A program made the position numbers and the translations under genes. From Sphingobacterium sp. HMA12 (GTDB lineage: Bacteria > Bacteroidota > Bacteroidia > Sphingobacteriales > Sphingobacteriaceae), in the NCBI RefSeq assembly GCF_002933815.1, contig NZ_BEYR01000001.1, positions 310,001 through 374,000 of the forward strand: DNA of 64,000 nt, in the 5' to 3' direction. A model generated the notes under the pieces. That model saw nothing but the letters and a program-made list of their open reading frames with translations, ran no database searches and was not told where the DNA came from. Numbering within the stretch: position 1 is the stretch's first letter; every line of letters starts with the position of its first letter. Positions 25,889 to 34,476 of this stretch are shown in pieces.

Positions 25889-26404
25889 ATGAAAAAATTG
25901 TTGTACACCGCTGTTATTGTTGCAGGACTTTTCGTGACAGGAACGGCAGATGCGCAGGTTAGCATTAGCGTAAATATTGGAAGTCAGCCAAGCTGGGGAC
26001 CGGCCGGTTATGATTATGCCCGATATTATTATATTCCTGAATATAATATGTATTATGATGTGCCGGCGAGATGTTATGTTTATTATGATAATGGCGGCTG
26101 GATACGAAGAACAAGTTTGCCGAGAAGATATCGCCATTATGATTTTTATAGAGCACATAAAGTTGTGATCAATGATCGTAACCCTTGGCATCATCATGAC
26201 CGTTATAGAAGTAGATACGGTCACTCGCGTGGTAGGCAAGTATCCATTCGAGATAGTCATCACGGGCGTAGCGGATACTCTTTTGCGAGTGAGCGTAGTG
26301 TAAGACGTAGTCACTCCTGGAAAGAAAGTAGAAGAGATTATGATAGAGGGCGAGGGCATGGACGAGGAAATGCACACGGACACGGTGGAAGGCACAGAGA
26401 TTAG
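25889..26404 (+). CDS. secreted Tyr/His/Arg-rich low-complexity protein
   Basis: The 171-residue protein has a signal peptide (MKKLLYTAVIVAGLF, cut after ADAQ). The mature N-terminal part is tyrosine-rich (DYARYYYIPEYNMYYDV) and has a WIRR motif. The C-terminal half is made of Arg, His, Gly and Ser (RGRGHGRGNAHGHGGRHRD). Similar small envelope proteins are common in Bacteroidota and have no known function; metal or polyanion binding would fit the composition. A strong Shine-Dalgarno-like GGGAGGAG lies at 25875-25882, 6 nt before the ATG, unusual for this phylum. An intrinsic terminator follows. Confidence 0.7.
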   Translation: MKKLLYTAVIVAGLFVTGTADAQVSISVNIGSQPSWGPAGYDYARYYYIPEYNMYYDVPARCYVYYDNGGWIRRTSLPRRYRHYDFYRAHKVVINDRNPWHHHDRYRSRYGHSRGRQVSIRDSHHGRSGYSFASERSVRRSHSWKESRRDYDRGRGHGRGNAHGHGGRHRD

Positions 26405-26449
26405 TTGGATGTGTCCTGTTGGAGTATCTTAATCATTTAATAAGAAAGG

Positions 26450-26477
26450 ACCTACCTAGTGGTAGGTTCTTTTTTTT
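26450..26477 (+). terminator. intrinsic terminator
   Basis: ACCTACC (26450-26456), loop TAGT, GGTAGGT (26461-26467), then TCT and seven more T. It ends the secreted low-complexity protein gene. Confidence 0.88.
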
Positions 26478-26612
26478 GATACTATTTTGATAGCGCATAG
26501 CTTTCACCCATCTGCGTATGCCTATGCTAAAATTTTATAACATTGTGTTCAATAAAATAACGTGTGGGGAATAAATCGAAAGATATAAAGTACTGATTCA
26601 TGAAAATTATCT

Positions 26613-26620
26613 TAATTTTG
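26613..26620 (+). promoter_or_regulatory. putative -7 element of the deacetylase gene
   Basis: TAATTTTG matches TAnnTTTG. A transcript starting near 26627 would have a leader of about 77 nt before the ATG at 26704. The -33 region is poor. Confidence 0.4.
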
Positions 26621-26703
26621 CGACACAGGCATGCTAAATAACTTCTAAAAGGATGGATTTTGCATATTTGAGATAGAATGTGACGTGTAAGTTAATTTTT
26701 GTA

Positions 26704-27630
26704 ATGGAAAAAGTAATTAAATCGAGCTTAATATGGATGAGCTTAGGAATAGTGGGTTTGGGACTACAGTCTTGTAATCAAAATAGCGGTAAAAAAGAAG
26801 AAAAAAATGTTTCTGTTGATTCTGTACAACACAAGAAAGATAGTCTGGTTGTGGTACAGGACTCCATTACGAAAGTGGACTCATTACGCAAAGATTCCAT
26901 CACTAAAATCGAGGAGACTGTTTCCTATAATGGCGTCAAGGATACCACAGTCCTACTTACGGATTCAGTTTCACCACGTTATATTTACCTTACTTTTGAT
27001 GATGGTCCCCTTAATGGCAGCCAATATCTGGACTCTATTGCGACAGCGAAAGGGATCAAAATCAACGCATTCCTGATCGGTGAGCATGATAAGATGAGCA
27101 AAAAATTACATAGCTATACTGAACGGTATAAAAATAATCCGCTGGTGGATTGTTATAATCATAGTTATTGGCATGCACACAATAAATACAGCACATTTTA
27201 CTCAAATCCACAGGCTGCTTTTGAAGATTTTGAACTGGCTGAGAAGTCCATGGGATTGGAGCATAAAATTGTCCGGCTTCCCGGAAGAAATATCTGGTAT
27301 GTAGGTGAACGCAAAAGGGTTGATCTAAAAAGCGGTGCTTCTACTGCGGAACTGCTACATCAAAACGGCTATAAAATTATGGGTTGGGATTGTGAATGGA
27401 AAATTAATGGTGTGACCGGTAAACCGGATTTGTCCGTTAATCAGTTGTATACGCAGATGAAAAATTTACTTCGAAAAGGTACGTCTTATACAAAAAATAA
27501 TGTTGTACTGCTGACGCATGATAATATGTACCAGACAAAAAAGGGTCAAAAATTATTATCGGATTTAATTGATAGCCTCAAACAGCATCCCAACTATCGT
27601 TTTGAGTTTATGCGCAATTATCCAAATTAG
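26704..27630 (+). CDS. polysaccharide deacetylase-family lipoprotein
   Basis: The start is set at the ATG at 26704; an in-frame GTG at 26680 would spoil the signal sequence. The 308-residue protein begins MEKVIKSSLIWMSLGIVG and has a lipobox LQSC (Cys24). A Ser/Asp/Lys-rich linker follows to about residue 90. The NodB-homology domain shows TFDDGP (97-102), the metal-binding HSYWHAHN, RLPGRN and a late LTHDNMY. These are the motifs of metal-dependent carbohydrate esterase family 4. The substrate could be peptidoglycan or an exported polysaccharide. It should be membrane-anchored. Its terminator is shared with a convergent PhnA-like gene. Confidence 0.85.
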   Translation: MEKVIKSSLIWMSLGIVGLGLQSCNQNSGKKEEKNVSVDSVQHKKDSLVVVQDSITKVDSLRKDSITKIEETVSYNGVKDTTVLLTDSVSPRYIYLTFDDGPLNGSQYLDSIATAKGIKINAFLIGEHDKMSKKLHSYTERYKNNPLVDCYNHSYWHAHNKYSTFYSNPQAAFEDFELAEKSMGLEHKIVRLPGRNIWYVGERKRVDLKSGASTAELLHQNGYKIMGWDCEWKINGVTGKPDLSVNQLYTQMKNLLRKGTSYTKNNVVLLTHDNMYQTKKGQKLLSDLIDSLKQHPNYRFEFMRNYPN

Positions 27631-27649
27631 GACATTTGTGCTATTTATT

Positions 27650-27696
27650 ATTTAGCCCAAAACTAGTCGTTTATCGAAACCAGTTTTGGGCTAAAT
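27650..27696. terminator. bidirectional terminator, 15-bp perfect arms
   Basis: ATTTAGCCCAAAACT (27650-27664) and its complement (27682-27696) flank a 17-nt loop. It lies between the convergent deacetylase and PhnA-like genes, 20 and 25 nt from their stops. Confidence 0.75.
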
Positions 27697-27720
27697 TTAT
27701 AAGAGAAAGGCTGATCTTTC

Positions 27721-28302
27721 TTAATTTTGTTTGCGCAGATATTTTGTCAATATGACGATCATCTGGCCTTCTATTTTTCCTTCGATCTGTTCGATATTAT
27801 CAGCCACTAGACGGATATTTTTAACCACGGTACCTAAGGTTGCTTTTAGTGAAGAGCCTTTGACATCCAGTGTTTTTGTCAACACCACGGTATCGCCGTC
27901 CATTAGTCTTTGACCAATGCTATCTTCATGAAAGGAAACATAGCCATCGTTTTCATGATCACCGGTTTTCTTTGCCTCCGTTAAGGTTTCATCATCAAGA
28001 TAGAGAATATCGAGTGCTTCGGAAGCCCAGCCTTCATTTTTCAGACGGCTTAACATACGCCAGCAGACAATTTGTACAGCAGGGATTTCTGACCACATGG
28101 CGTTAGGTAAAAATTTCCAGTCTTCCGGATTTAATTGTTCCGTTTTGTTGAGCTGGTTGGCCAAGGTTGCTGAAATCAGTAGGGTGTTATCCAAGGTCGA
28201 ACTGGTTTCCGGTGGTAAAGTATAAGTTACTACATCCGTTTCAGCGCCTGTTAGCTCACATTTCCCTCCAGCCCGCGCGAGTAATTGTTCTTCTAATTTC
28301 AT
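27721..28302 (-). CDS. PhnA-domain (YjdM-like) protein
   Basis: The start is placed at 28302 (MKLEEQLLARAGGKCELTG); the upstream in-frame extension looks non-coding. The protein has about 193 residues. The C-terminal 70 residues are the PhnA/YjdM domain (DGDTVVLTKTLDVKGSSLKATLGTVVKNIRL, ending ILTKYLRKQN). The N-terminal part keeps one Cys of the usual zinc-ribbon (GGKCELTG), but the matching CxxC pair is not obvious. Despite the old name, alkylphosphonate use is not established for this family. It is divergent from the YpfJ-like metallopeptidase gene. Confidence 0.82.
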   Translation of the reverse strand: MKLEEQLLARAGGKCELTGAETDVVTYTLPPETSSTLDNTLLISATLANQLNKTEQLNPEDWKFLPNAMWSEIPAVQIVCWRMLSRLKNEGWASEALDILYLDDETLTEAKKTGDHENDGYVSFHEDSIGQRLMDGDTVVLTKTLDVKGSSLKATLGTVVKNIRLVADNIEQIEGKIEGQMIVILTKYLRKQN

Positions 28303-28470
28303 ATCTGTTTCTATAAAAGCCCAAAAATAAGAATATAAATTGTAGTAAGTCCTAACGGCTAAAATAAAGCTGGTTTTTTGGAAAAAAAAAGGACATACTG
28401 CTATATTGGTATTGAATTTGTACACCAACGAGATTGGAAAAGATTATTAACTGAAATAAGAATATAGCAT

Positions 28471-29340
28471 ATGAAATGGCAAGGAGGTAAACAAAGTGGC
28501 AATTTTGAGGATCGTAGAGGGATGTCTGGTGGAGGAAAGATTGCATTGGGAGGTATTGGGGGGATCATCGTATTGGTCATTGGTTTTCTGATGGGGGGAG
28601 ATCCCATGCAGTTGTTGCAGCAGGCACAAAATATGGGTACACAAACGGAGCAGTCCGGGCAGCCGCGCGAACTGGATCCTGAAGAAAAGAGACTAACGGA
28701 GTTTTCCCTAACCGTACTTCAGAGTACAGAGGATGTCTGGGCCAAATTATTTAAGGAACAAATGCAGAAAAATTATACGCCAACGACCCTGGTTTTTTAC
28801 GATGGCGGTACACAAACAGATGGTTGTGGAATGGGGCAGGCTTCATATGGACCGTTTTATTGCCCCGGAGATCAGAAAATCTATTTGGATCTGACTTTTA
28901 ACCGCGAACTTTCTGATAAGTTCGGGGCAAAGGGCGAATTTGCCATGGCTTATGTGATAGCGCATGAAGTAGGGCATCATATTCAGCAACTGGTGGGGCT
29001 GTTACCTAAAACGAATCAAGCCCGTGGGAAACTAACCGAGAGCGAGAATAACAAGATGTCGGTTATGACAGAACTTCAAGCCGATTTCTATGCTGGAGTA
29101 TGGGCGCATTATCTCAATGAATATACGGATATAAAAATAGATTATAATGATATTATGGATGGAATGAAAGCTGCAGAGGCAGTAGGAGATGACAAGTTAC
29201 AGACAGCTGCACAGGGGTATGCTGTGCCAGAATCTTTTACCCATGGAACCTCCGCCCAACGTATGGCCTGGTTTAAAAAGGGATATGACTCTGGCGATAT
29301 GCGTGCTGGAAATACCTTCGAAGATCCAAGTCTGAGATAA
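28471..29340 (+). CDS. neutral zinc metallopeptidase, YpfJ/KPN_02809 family
   Basis: This is a 289-residue protein. The N-terminus (MKWQGGKQSGNFEDRRG) is the family's conserved start, followed by one membrane helix (residues 24-42, GIGGIIVLVIGFLMGG). The catalytic zinc motif is HEVGH (165-169) in VIAHEVGHHIQQ, with the third ligand probably the Glu in MTELQADFYAGVWAH. GCGMGQASYGPFYCPGDQKIYLD is also characteristic. Probably membrane-anchored with the protease domain outside the cytoplasm; the substrate is unknown. It ends with an intrinsic terminator shared with the convergent LuxE-like gene. Confidence 0.9.
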   Translation: MKWQGGKQSGNFEDRRGMSGGGKIALGGIGGIIVLVIGFLMGGDPMQLLQQAQNMGTQTEQSGQPRELDPEEKRLTEFSLTVLQSTEDVWAKLFKEQMQKNYTPTTLVFYDGGTQTDGCGMGQASYGPFYCPGDQKIYLDLTFNRELSDKFGAKGEFAMAYVIAHEVGHHIQQLVGLLPKTNQARGKLTESENNKMSVMTELQADFYAGVWAHYLNEYTDIKIDYNDIMDGMKAAEAVGDDKLQTAAQGYAVPESFTHGTSAQRMAWFKKGYDSGDMRAGNTFEDPSLR

Positions 29341-29399
29341 TAAAGAACGGGTTTTCGGGTAATTTAATCTATCAATAAGAGAAGTGCTATATTGAACTG

Positions 29400-29436
29400 C
29401 ACCCTAAAAGTCGGACAAAACTTTTAGGGTGTTTTT
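29400..29436 (+). terminator. intrinsic terminator
   Basis: CACCCTAAAAGT (29400-29411) pairs with ACTTTTAGGGTG (29420-29431) and is followed by five T. It terminates the YpfJ-like gene and just touches the stop codon of the convergent LuxE-like gene. Confidence 0.85.
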
Positions 29437-30415
29437 ATTGCACCAATAAATTGCATCCCCGAATATCGCTTTGGTCAAATCGACCCAATATCTCAAATGA
29501 GCCATCTTGATATACCTTTCCCAAATCCTGTGTTGCTATAAATGAGCAAGAATACCGATTGGCCAGGTCGATGACATTAATGCCACCTGTGCTATCGGAG
29601 GAGATTAAACTGAGTGGATCATTTGTGTCACGTATGAGTACTTTCATCCATTTAGGTAAATGGAAAATTCCCTGACCCGAAGAGTAACCCTGTGACAATA
29701 ATTCGGTCATACCATATTCCGAATGGATCCCAGTAACCTTGAAGGCATCCTCAAGCAGTTGGTGAATTTCCTGTTTGACCATTTCTTTACGTTTACCTTT
29801 CATTCCGCCAGTTTCCATAATAATCAGCTCTGGAAACTCAAAAGCATATTGCTCAATAAAATCAAGCAGGGCATAAGTCACGCCAAAAAGGATGGTTTTG
29901 GTTCCGTTATCTTTTAATTGGACAAGTGTATCGTAAAGTTCCTGATGATTGTAGAGGAAATAGTTACTCTCCACTTGTTTACTTTGTTTCATCAAGTCAT
30001 CGATCATATAGATCAAGGATGAACCACTTCTTTCCAGATAGGATGGTAGTAGGGCCAAAATAGCAATGTCTGTAATTGGTCCATAAAAATTTTCAAATAT
30101 ACGGCGAAAAGTGTGTTCGTAGATGGATACATCAGCAACAAGATGTTTGGATGTCACCATACCCGTTGTACCCGAGCTTGAAAATACAATTTGAGAGTCC
30201 ATTCCAGCAGCCACTACTTTCTGAGTTTTAAAAAATTCGATGGGCAGGAATGGGATGTCGGTGTAATGCTGGACCTGATTTTTTTCTTTGCCTATCAGCG
30301 AAACATAGTCGTGGTAAACCTGACAATGCTGCAGCTGGAAATGATAAGTTTCTAAACAATGTTGATTAAAATCGTCTTCTGTTTGAATCTCAAGAAAATC
30401 CGTCCTATTCGTCAT
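29435..30415 (-). CDS. LuxE-like acyl-protein synthetase (adenylate-forming)
   Basis: The 326-residue protein resembles LuxE, the acyl-protein synthetase of fatty-acid reductase systems. The AMP-binding loop is SSSGTTGMVTSKH (about residues 79-91). Later blocks include METGGMKGKRKEMVKQEIHQLL, GIHSEYGMTELLSQGYS and the end FEILGRFDQSDIRGCNLL, with the Cys near the C-terminus that accepts the acyl group in LuxE. It would activate a carboxylic acid with ATP. No luxC-like reductase or acyl carrier gene is adjacent, so its partner is elsewhere or unknown. Confidence 0.82.
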   Translation of the reverse strand: MTNRTDFLEIQTEDDFNQHCLETYHFQLQHCQVYHDYVSLIGKEKNQVQHYTDIPFLPIEFFKTQKVVAAGMDSQIVFSSSGTTGMVTSKHLVADVSIYEHTFRRIFENFYGPITDIAILALLPSYLERSGSSLIYMIDDLMKQSKQVESNYFLYNHQELYDTLVQLKDNGTKTILFGVTYALLDFIEQYAFEFPELIIMETGGMKGKRKEMVKQEIHQLLEDAFKVTGIHSEYGMTELLSQGYSSGQGIFHLPKWMKVLIRDTNDPLSLISSDSTGGINVIDLANRYSCSFIATQDLGKVYQDGSFEILGRFDQSDIRGCNLLVQ

Positions 30416-30484
30416 AGCATTTAAATTTTGATGGACAAAATTAGCTAAAATTTGGAAATATAAGTTGTTGCTTAAGCAGACTAT

Positions 30485-30895
30485 TTATTTGACAGTATTC
30501 AAGAGTTCGATTGTCTTTTCATCACCAGCTTTCAAATAAATGGCGATAAACTTAGCTACGCCAGTTTTGGAAAGATTATTAAACGCCGAAATTTCCCTGT
30601 TTTTAGGTTCATAAAACGTATCACCTGATTTTAGTAGTTTTGGCTTTTGTCCCGTTATTTCAAAAATTATTTCACCCTCAAGAATAAAACCAATCACTGG
30701 ACATGGATGGAAATGTGCAGGTACTTTTTGTGCTTTTTCCAATGTAATTTCTTGCATTTCTACCTGATGCAATTGCTGATCTAACAAAATATGTTGTAAA
30801 TCCTTTCGTTGAACTTTTGTTTCTTGGCCTTGACAAAAAAACGACAGTAACATTAGTGTGAAAATGAGTGCTAGTTTTGTTTTAAAAGTCTTCAT
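30485..30895 (-). CDS. exported single-domain cupin protein
   Basis: This 136-residue protein has a signal peptide (MKTFKTKLALIFTLMLLSFF, cut near CQGQ; the Cys could instead be lipidated). The cupin barrel shows the first motif VPAHFHPCPVIGFILEGEI, with metal-type His residues, and a second motif around LKSGDTFYEPKNREISAF. Cupins of this small type bind metals or small ligands; no enzyme activity can be assigned. It lies downstream of a Crp-like regulator on the same strand, 119 nt apart, which may point to linked expression. Confidence 0.75.
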   Translation of the reverse strand: MKTFKTKLALIFTLMLLSFFCQGQETKVQRKDLQHILLDQQLHQVEMQEITLEKAQKVPAHFHPCPVIGFILEGEIIFEITGQKPKLLKSGDTFYEPKNREISAFNNLSKTGVAKFIAIYLKAGDEKTIELLNTVK

Positions 30896-31014
30896 AGTTA
30901 TTTATGATCTGGTTCAAAATTCTGTGTAGCTACATCGTAATTTTCTGATAACGTAATTCTTACTTGTGGCATAGCAATGTATTTTAATTTCATTACAAAA
31001 ATCCGCAAGAATAT

Positions 31015-31560
31015 TTATTTTCTATCTTGATATAGGTCAAGACTTTTAATTCGTGAAAGTGTTTCGGGACGAATTTTTAGATAGGAGGCAATAAGATGCT
31101 GCGGGAATTCTTGTTCGATCTGTTTCCGATTCCGGATCAATTCTAGGTAACGGTCTTTGGCTTTCAGTTTAATTAATGCTGTTTCTTTGAAACACTTATT
31201 AATAAACAATTGGTCGGAAAATTTTTTAAAAATATAAGTCCAGGGCTGTAGTTTTATCAATTTGAGATAGTCGGATTTATCTATCACAGCGATCACAGCG
31301 TCAGTATAAGCTTTTATGAAAGCGGGGGAGGGAATATCCGTTAAAAAACTTCGATAGGATGTAATGAGACTTTGTTTGCTATACAGTTCGCTAACAATAA
31401 AATTTGCATCAGTATCTTCATAATATCCATATAGGGTACCACTTTGAACGATTCCAATGTAGTTGCATGTTTCATTCTCCTTTACAAAAAAATTATTTTT
31501 TTTGACCTGAATGATTTTACTTCGACTCTTAAAAAACTCAATATCTTCTTTGGTAAGCAT
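31015..31560 (-). CDS. Crp/Fnr-family transcriptional regulator
   Basis: The 181-residue protein has an N-terminal cyclic-nucleotide-binding-type barrel (IIQVKKNNFFVKENETCNYIGIVQSGTLYGYY) and a connecting helix. A short C-terminal HTH (EFPQHLIASYLKIRPETLSRIKSL) closes it. This compact type is frequent in Bacteroidota. The barrel lacks a clear phosphate-binding cassette, so cAMP binding is doubtful. It stands upstream of an exported cupin gene on the same strand. Confidence 0.85.
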   Translation of the reverse strand: MLTKEDIEFFKSRSKIIQVKKNNFFVKENETCNYIGIVQSGTLYGYYEDTDANFIVSELYSKQSLITSYRSFLTDIPSPAFIKAYTDAVIAVIDKSDYLKLIKLQPWTYIFKKFSDQLFINKCFKETALIKLKAKDRYLELIRNRKQIEQEFPQHLIASYLKIRPETLSRIKSLDLYQDRK

Positions 31561-31660
31561 AAACTAAGGATGAGATAGCTGTGTATGATGTTAACCGAAT
31601 ATAAACCGGACGGGGAGGAAGATGGAGCGGAGATTTATGATGCGTTGAACTGCATATACA

Positions 31661-31695
31661 AGTTGGTGTCAAGATGATAACACCTGACACCAACT
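31661..31695 (-). terminator. hairpin after fabG
   Basis: AGTTGGTGTCA (31661-31671) pairs with TGACACCAACT (31685-31695), 10 nt beyond the fabG stop on the minus strand. The T tract is weak. Confidence 0.6.
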
Positions 31696-31704
31696 GTTGT
31701 TATG

Positions 31705-32448
31705 TTACAGCATACCACCATCAACAGGAAGAACCTGTCCCGTGACATACGCGGATAAATCAGATGCAAGGTATAGGCATGCATTGGCGACATCTTCTGG
31801 AGATCCAGCTCGTTTCAAGGGAATTCCTGCTTCCCATGTCGCGATAACTTTAGGGTCTAAAATATCCGTCATTTCTGTACGGATAAATCCAGGAGCGACT
31901 ACGTTTGCACGGATATTGCGGGAACCTAATTCCTTGGCGACAGATTTGGTAAATCCAATAATACCAGCTTTGGAAGCCGCATAATTTGCTTGACCGGCAT
32001 TTCCTTGAACGCCAACAACAGAAGACATATTAATGAAAGAGCCTTTACGGTTTTTCATCATTATTTTTGAGGCCGCTTTTGTTACATTAAATACGGATTT
32101 CAAGTTAACGTTCAATACATCGTCCCAGTTTTCTTCTGTCATACGCATGAGCAGACCATCCTTTGTGATGCCAGCGTTATTGACTACGATATCCAGGCTT
32201 CCGAAATCTGCAACGATCGCATTGACCAATTGTTCTGCTTCTTCAAATTTTGAAGCGTCAGAACGGTAGCCGATTACTTTTGTTCCGTAGGCTTGAAGCT
32301 CTTTTTCCAGTGCTTGTCCCTTTTCTACAGACGAAAGGTAAGTGAAAGCGACATTGGCACCGTGTTGTGCAAACACTTCCGCAATTTTTCTTCCTATTCC
32401 TTTTGATGCTCCAGTTACCAAAGCAATTTTTCCTTCAAGTAGTTTCAT
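31705..32448 (-). CDS. fabG: 3-oxoacyl-[acyl-carrier-protein] reductase
   Basis: This 247-residue short-chain dehydrogenase has the NADP-binding TGASKGIGR at residues 14-22, NNAG, the Ser of MSSVVGVQGNAGQ and the YAASK catalytic pair. VAPGFIRTEMTD and the GQVLPVDGGML C-terminus are those of FabG. It reduces 3-oxoacyl-ACP in fatty-acid elongation. Other fab genes are not nearby, so a paralogue for another pathway is possible, but the match to housekeeping FabG is strong. Confidence 0.92.
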   Translation of the reverse strand: MKLLEGKIALVTGASKGIGRKIAEVFAQHGANVAFTYLSSVEKGQALEKELQAYGTKVIGYRSDASKFEEAEQLVNAIVADFGSLDIVVNNAGITKDGLLMRMTEENWDDVLNVNLKSVFNVTKAASKIMMKNRKGSFINMSSVVGVQGNAGQANYAASKAGIIGFTKSVAKELGSRNIRANVVAPGFIRTEMTDILDPKVIATWEAGIPLKRAGSPEDVANACLYLASDLSAYVTGQVLPVDGGML

Positions 32449-32716
32449 ATAAGAGTGTAATGTTATTCGTTGATGTTTTTTGCAAAAATGTTAAAACTAT
32501 ATTATAACACAAAATCTTTCGATAAATAAGGATTTAAAACGTGCCAACTGTGGGTGTGATTTGAGGCCATTCATGGACTGCAGAATAGACGTTATCACTT
32601 GTGCGGTGTTCGGAAACTGGAAAAGTGAAATTTTGCCAATACTTAGGATTATTTTAATAAATCAATGGTATTTTTGAATAAGTGTTCCTAAAAAGTACAG
32701 TTTTTTGACAAAAGAC

Positions 32717-32748
32717 TTGGGCGTTTACCAAAAACTATATTAAATTTG
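32717..32748 (+). promoter_or_regulatory. mqo promoter
   Basis: TTG (32717-32719), a 21-nt spacer and TAAATTTG (32741-32748) match the phylum consensus. The start of transcription would be near 32755, giving a leader of about 10 nt. The rest of the 32449-32764 gap between fabG and mqo shows no gene. Confidence 0.6.
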
Positions 32749-32764
32749 CATCAATCACAAAAAC

Positions 32765-34264
32765 ATGAGCAAAAAATCAAATAAAGAAGTTGACGTTGTT
32801 CTAATCGGCGCCGGTATTATGAGTGCTACTTTGGGTACTCTAATCAATGAATTGAGCCCAGACGTTAATATTGAAATTCTTGAGCGTTTGGATGTTGTGG
32901 CGGCTGAGAGCTCTGACGCTTGGAATAATGCTGGTACAGGCCACTCGGCCTTGTGCGAATTGAATTATACACCGGAACAAAAAGATGGTTCGGTAAAAGT
33001 TGATAAAGCTGTTAAAATTGCTGAGCAATTTGAAGTATCGAAGCAGTTTTGGTCATACCTGGTTGATAAAGGTATTATCGCCCAACCGGAGAATTTTATC
33101 CGCAGCATTCCACACATGAGTGCGGTTTTTGGTGAAAAAGACGTGAAATTCCTGAAGACAAGATGGGAGACAATGAATACCCAAACTTTGTTTAAAGGCA
33201 TGGAATATACCGAAGATGCAGAACTCTTGAAATCATGGATTCCTTTGATGATGGAAGGACGGGATGCAAGTGAGAAAATCGCTGCTACCAAGATGGATTT
33301 GGGTACTGACGTGAATTTCGGTTCGTTGACACGTGATTTGATTAATAACCTAGCAAACAAAGAAAATATTTCAATTTCCTTAAACCATGAAGTTGTCGAT
33401 ATCGATCGTGAGGATGATGGACGTTGGGAAATCGAGGTGAAAGATCTGAAAACTGGGGTGAAGAGAGAGTTAAAAGCGAAGTTTGTTTTTATAGGCGCTG
33501 GAGGTCACTCGTTGTTATTGCTGGAGAAATCCGGTATCCCAGAAGCAAAAGGTTACGGTGGATTTCCTGTAGGAGGCCAATGGCTGAGATGCGTAAACGA
33601 GGATATTATCAATACGCATCATGCTAAAGTCTATGGCAAAGCATCTGTCGGTGCGCCACCGATGTCTGTACCACATTTGGATACACGTTACATCGATGGT
33701 AAACAAGCTTTACTTTTTGGTCCATACGCAGGTTTCTCAACCAAATTTTTGAAACAGGGTTCTTATTTTGATTTGCCGGCATCAATCAAATTATCCAATA
33801 TCCGTCCGATGTTATCCGCAGGGCTTGATAATTTGCCATTGACCAAATATCTGATAACAGAGGTTATGAAATCTCCCAAAGATAAATTGGAGTCGCTGAA
33901 ACAATTTATGCCAACCGCTAAATTAGAAGATTGGGTGATCGAAAAAGCTGGTCAGCGTGTACAGGTGATTAAAAAGGATGAGAAAAAAGGGGGGATTTTA
34001 GAGTTTGGTACTGAAGTGGTATCGAGTGCAGACGGTTCTATCGCTGCTTTATTGGGCGCATCACCGGGTGCATCTACTTCGGTGGCGATCATGATCAGTC
34101 TCTTGAAGAAATGTTTCCCTGAACGTGCTAAATCAGATGAATACCGCAAGAAACTCCGTGAGATGATTCCTTCACACGGCAAATCATTAAATGATGATGC
34201 CGAGCTTTGTCGGGAGACACGCATCCGTACGCATAAAGCATTGAAATTGATTGATATAGATTAA
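32765..34264 (+). CDS. mqo: malate:quinone oxidoreductase
   Basis: The 499-residue FAD enzyme opens with a dinucleotide-binding fold (VDVVLIGAGIMSATLGTLINEL). Conserved Mqo blocks are AAESSDAWNNAGTGHSALCELNYTP, FIFIGAGGH-type FVFIGAGGHSLLL, GFPVGGQWLRC, and the C-terminal LLGASPGASTSVAIMISLL. It oxidises malate to oxaloacetate and passes electrons to menaquinone at the inner membrane as part of the TCA cycle. Length matches the family. A consensus promoter lies immediately upstream, and a TPP riboswitch begins about 20 nt after its stop. Confidence 0.95.
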   Translation: MSKKSNKEVDVVLIGAGIMSATLGTLINELSPDVNIEILERLDVVAAESSDAWNNAGTGHSALCELNYTPEQKDGSVKVDKAVKIAEQFEVSKQFWSYLVDKGIIAQPENFIRSIPHMSAVFGEKDVKFLKTRWETMNTQTLFKGMEYTEDAELLKSWIPLMMEGRDASEKIAATKMDLGTDVNFGSLTRDLINNLANKENISISLNHEVVDIDREDDGRWEIEVKDLKTGVKRELKAKFVFIGAGGHSLLLLEKSGIPEAKGYGGFPVGGQWLRCVNEDIINTHHAKVYGKASVGAPPMSVPHLDTRYIDGKQALLFGPYAGFSTKFLKQGSYFDLPASIKLSNIRPMLSAGLDNLPLTKYLITEVMKSPKDKLESLKQFMPTAKLEDWVIEKAGQRVQVIKKDEKKGGILEFGTEVVSSADGSIAALLGASPGASTSVAIMISLLKKCFPERAKSDEYRKKLREMIPSHGKSLNDDAELCRETRIRTHKALKLIDID

Positions 34265-34284
34265 TTTTAATAAACAATATACTT

Positions 34285-34405
34285 ATGGGGTGCTCGGAAA
34301 TGACAATGTCATCTGGGCTGAGATTATACCCAATAAAAGCGATTGTACGGCCATGTACAATCGCTTTTATATACCTGATCCGGATAATGCTGGCGTAGGG
34401 ATTTT
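34285..34405 (+). promoter_or_regulatory. TPP riboswitch (THI element)
   Basis: All conserved blocks are present in order: GGGGTGCT (34287-34294), GCTGAGAT (34317-34324), ACCC (34328-34331), and CCTGATCCGGATAATGC followed by TGGCGTAGGGA (34374-34401). An extra stem of 16 perfect base pairs (34333-34348 with 34355-34370) extends the helix between the third and fourth blocks, as often seen in this class. It senses thiamine pyrophosphate and controls the downstream transporter and flavoprotein genes. The outer P1 helix boundaries are approximate. Confidence 0.95.
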
Positions 34406-34440
34406 AATTTCAATAAAAACATCCGTTTTTCCGCTCATAA

Positions 34441-34470
34441 GTTTATTATTAATTACACGAAATAATAAAC
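34441..34470 (+). promoter_or_regulatory. hairpin before pnuT start, possible riboswitch expression platform
   Basis: GTTTATTATT (34441-34450) pairs with AATAATAAAC (34461-34470), ending 6 nt before the ATG. No T tract follows, so it would act on translation initiation rather than termination. A smaller hairpin (AAAAAC with GTTTTT, near 34414-34429) lies between it and the aptamer. Confidence 0.5.
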
Positions 34471-34476
34471 AATTGA

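Noticed and set aside
25883..26395. Long minus-strand frame opposite the secreted His/Arg-rich protein
   Set aside because: It is a composition artefact of the repetitive codons on the plus strand; the plus-strand gene has a signal peptide, ribosome site and terminator.
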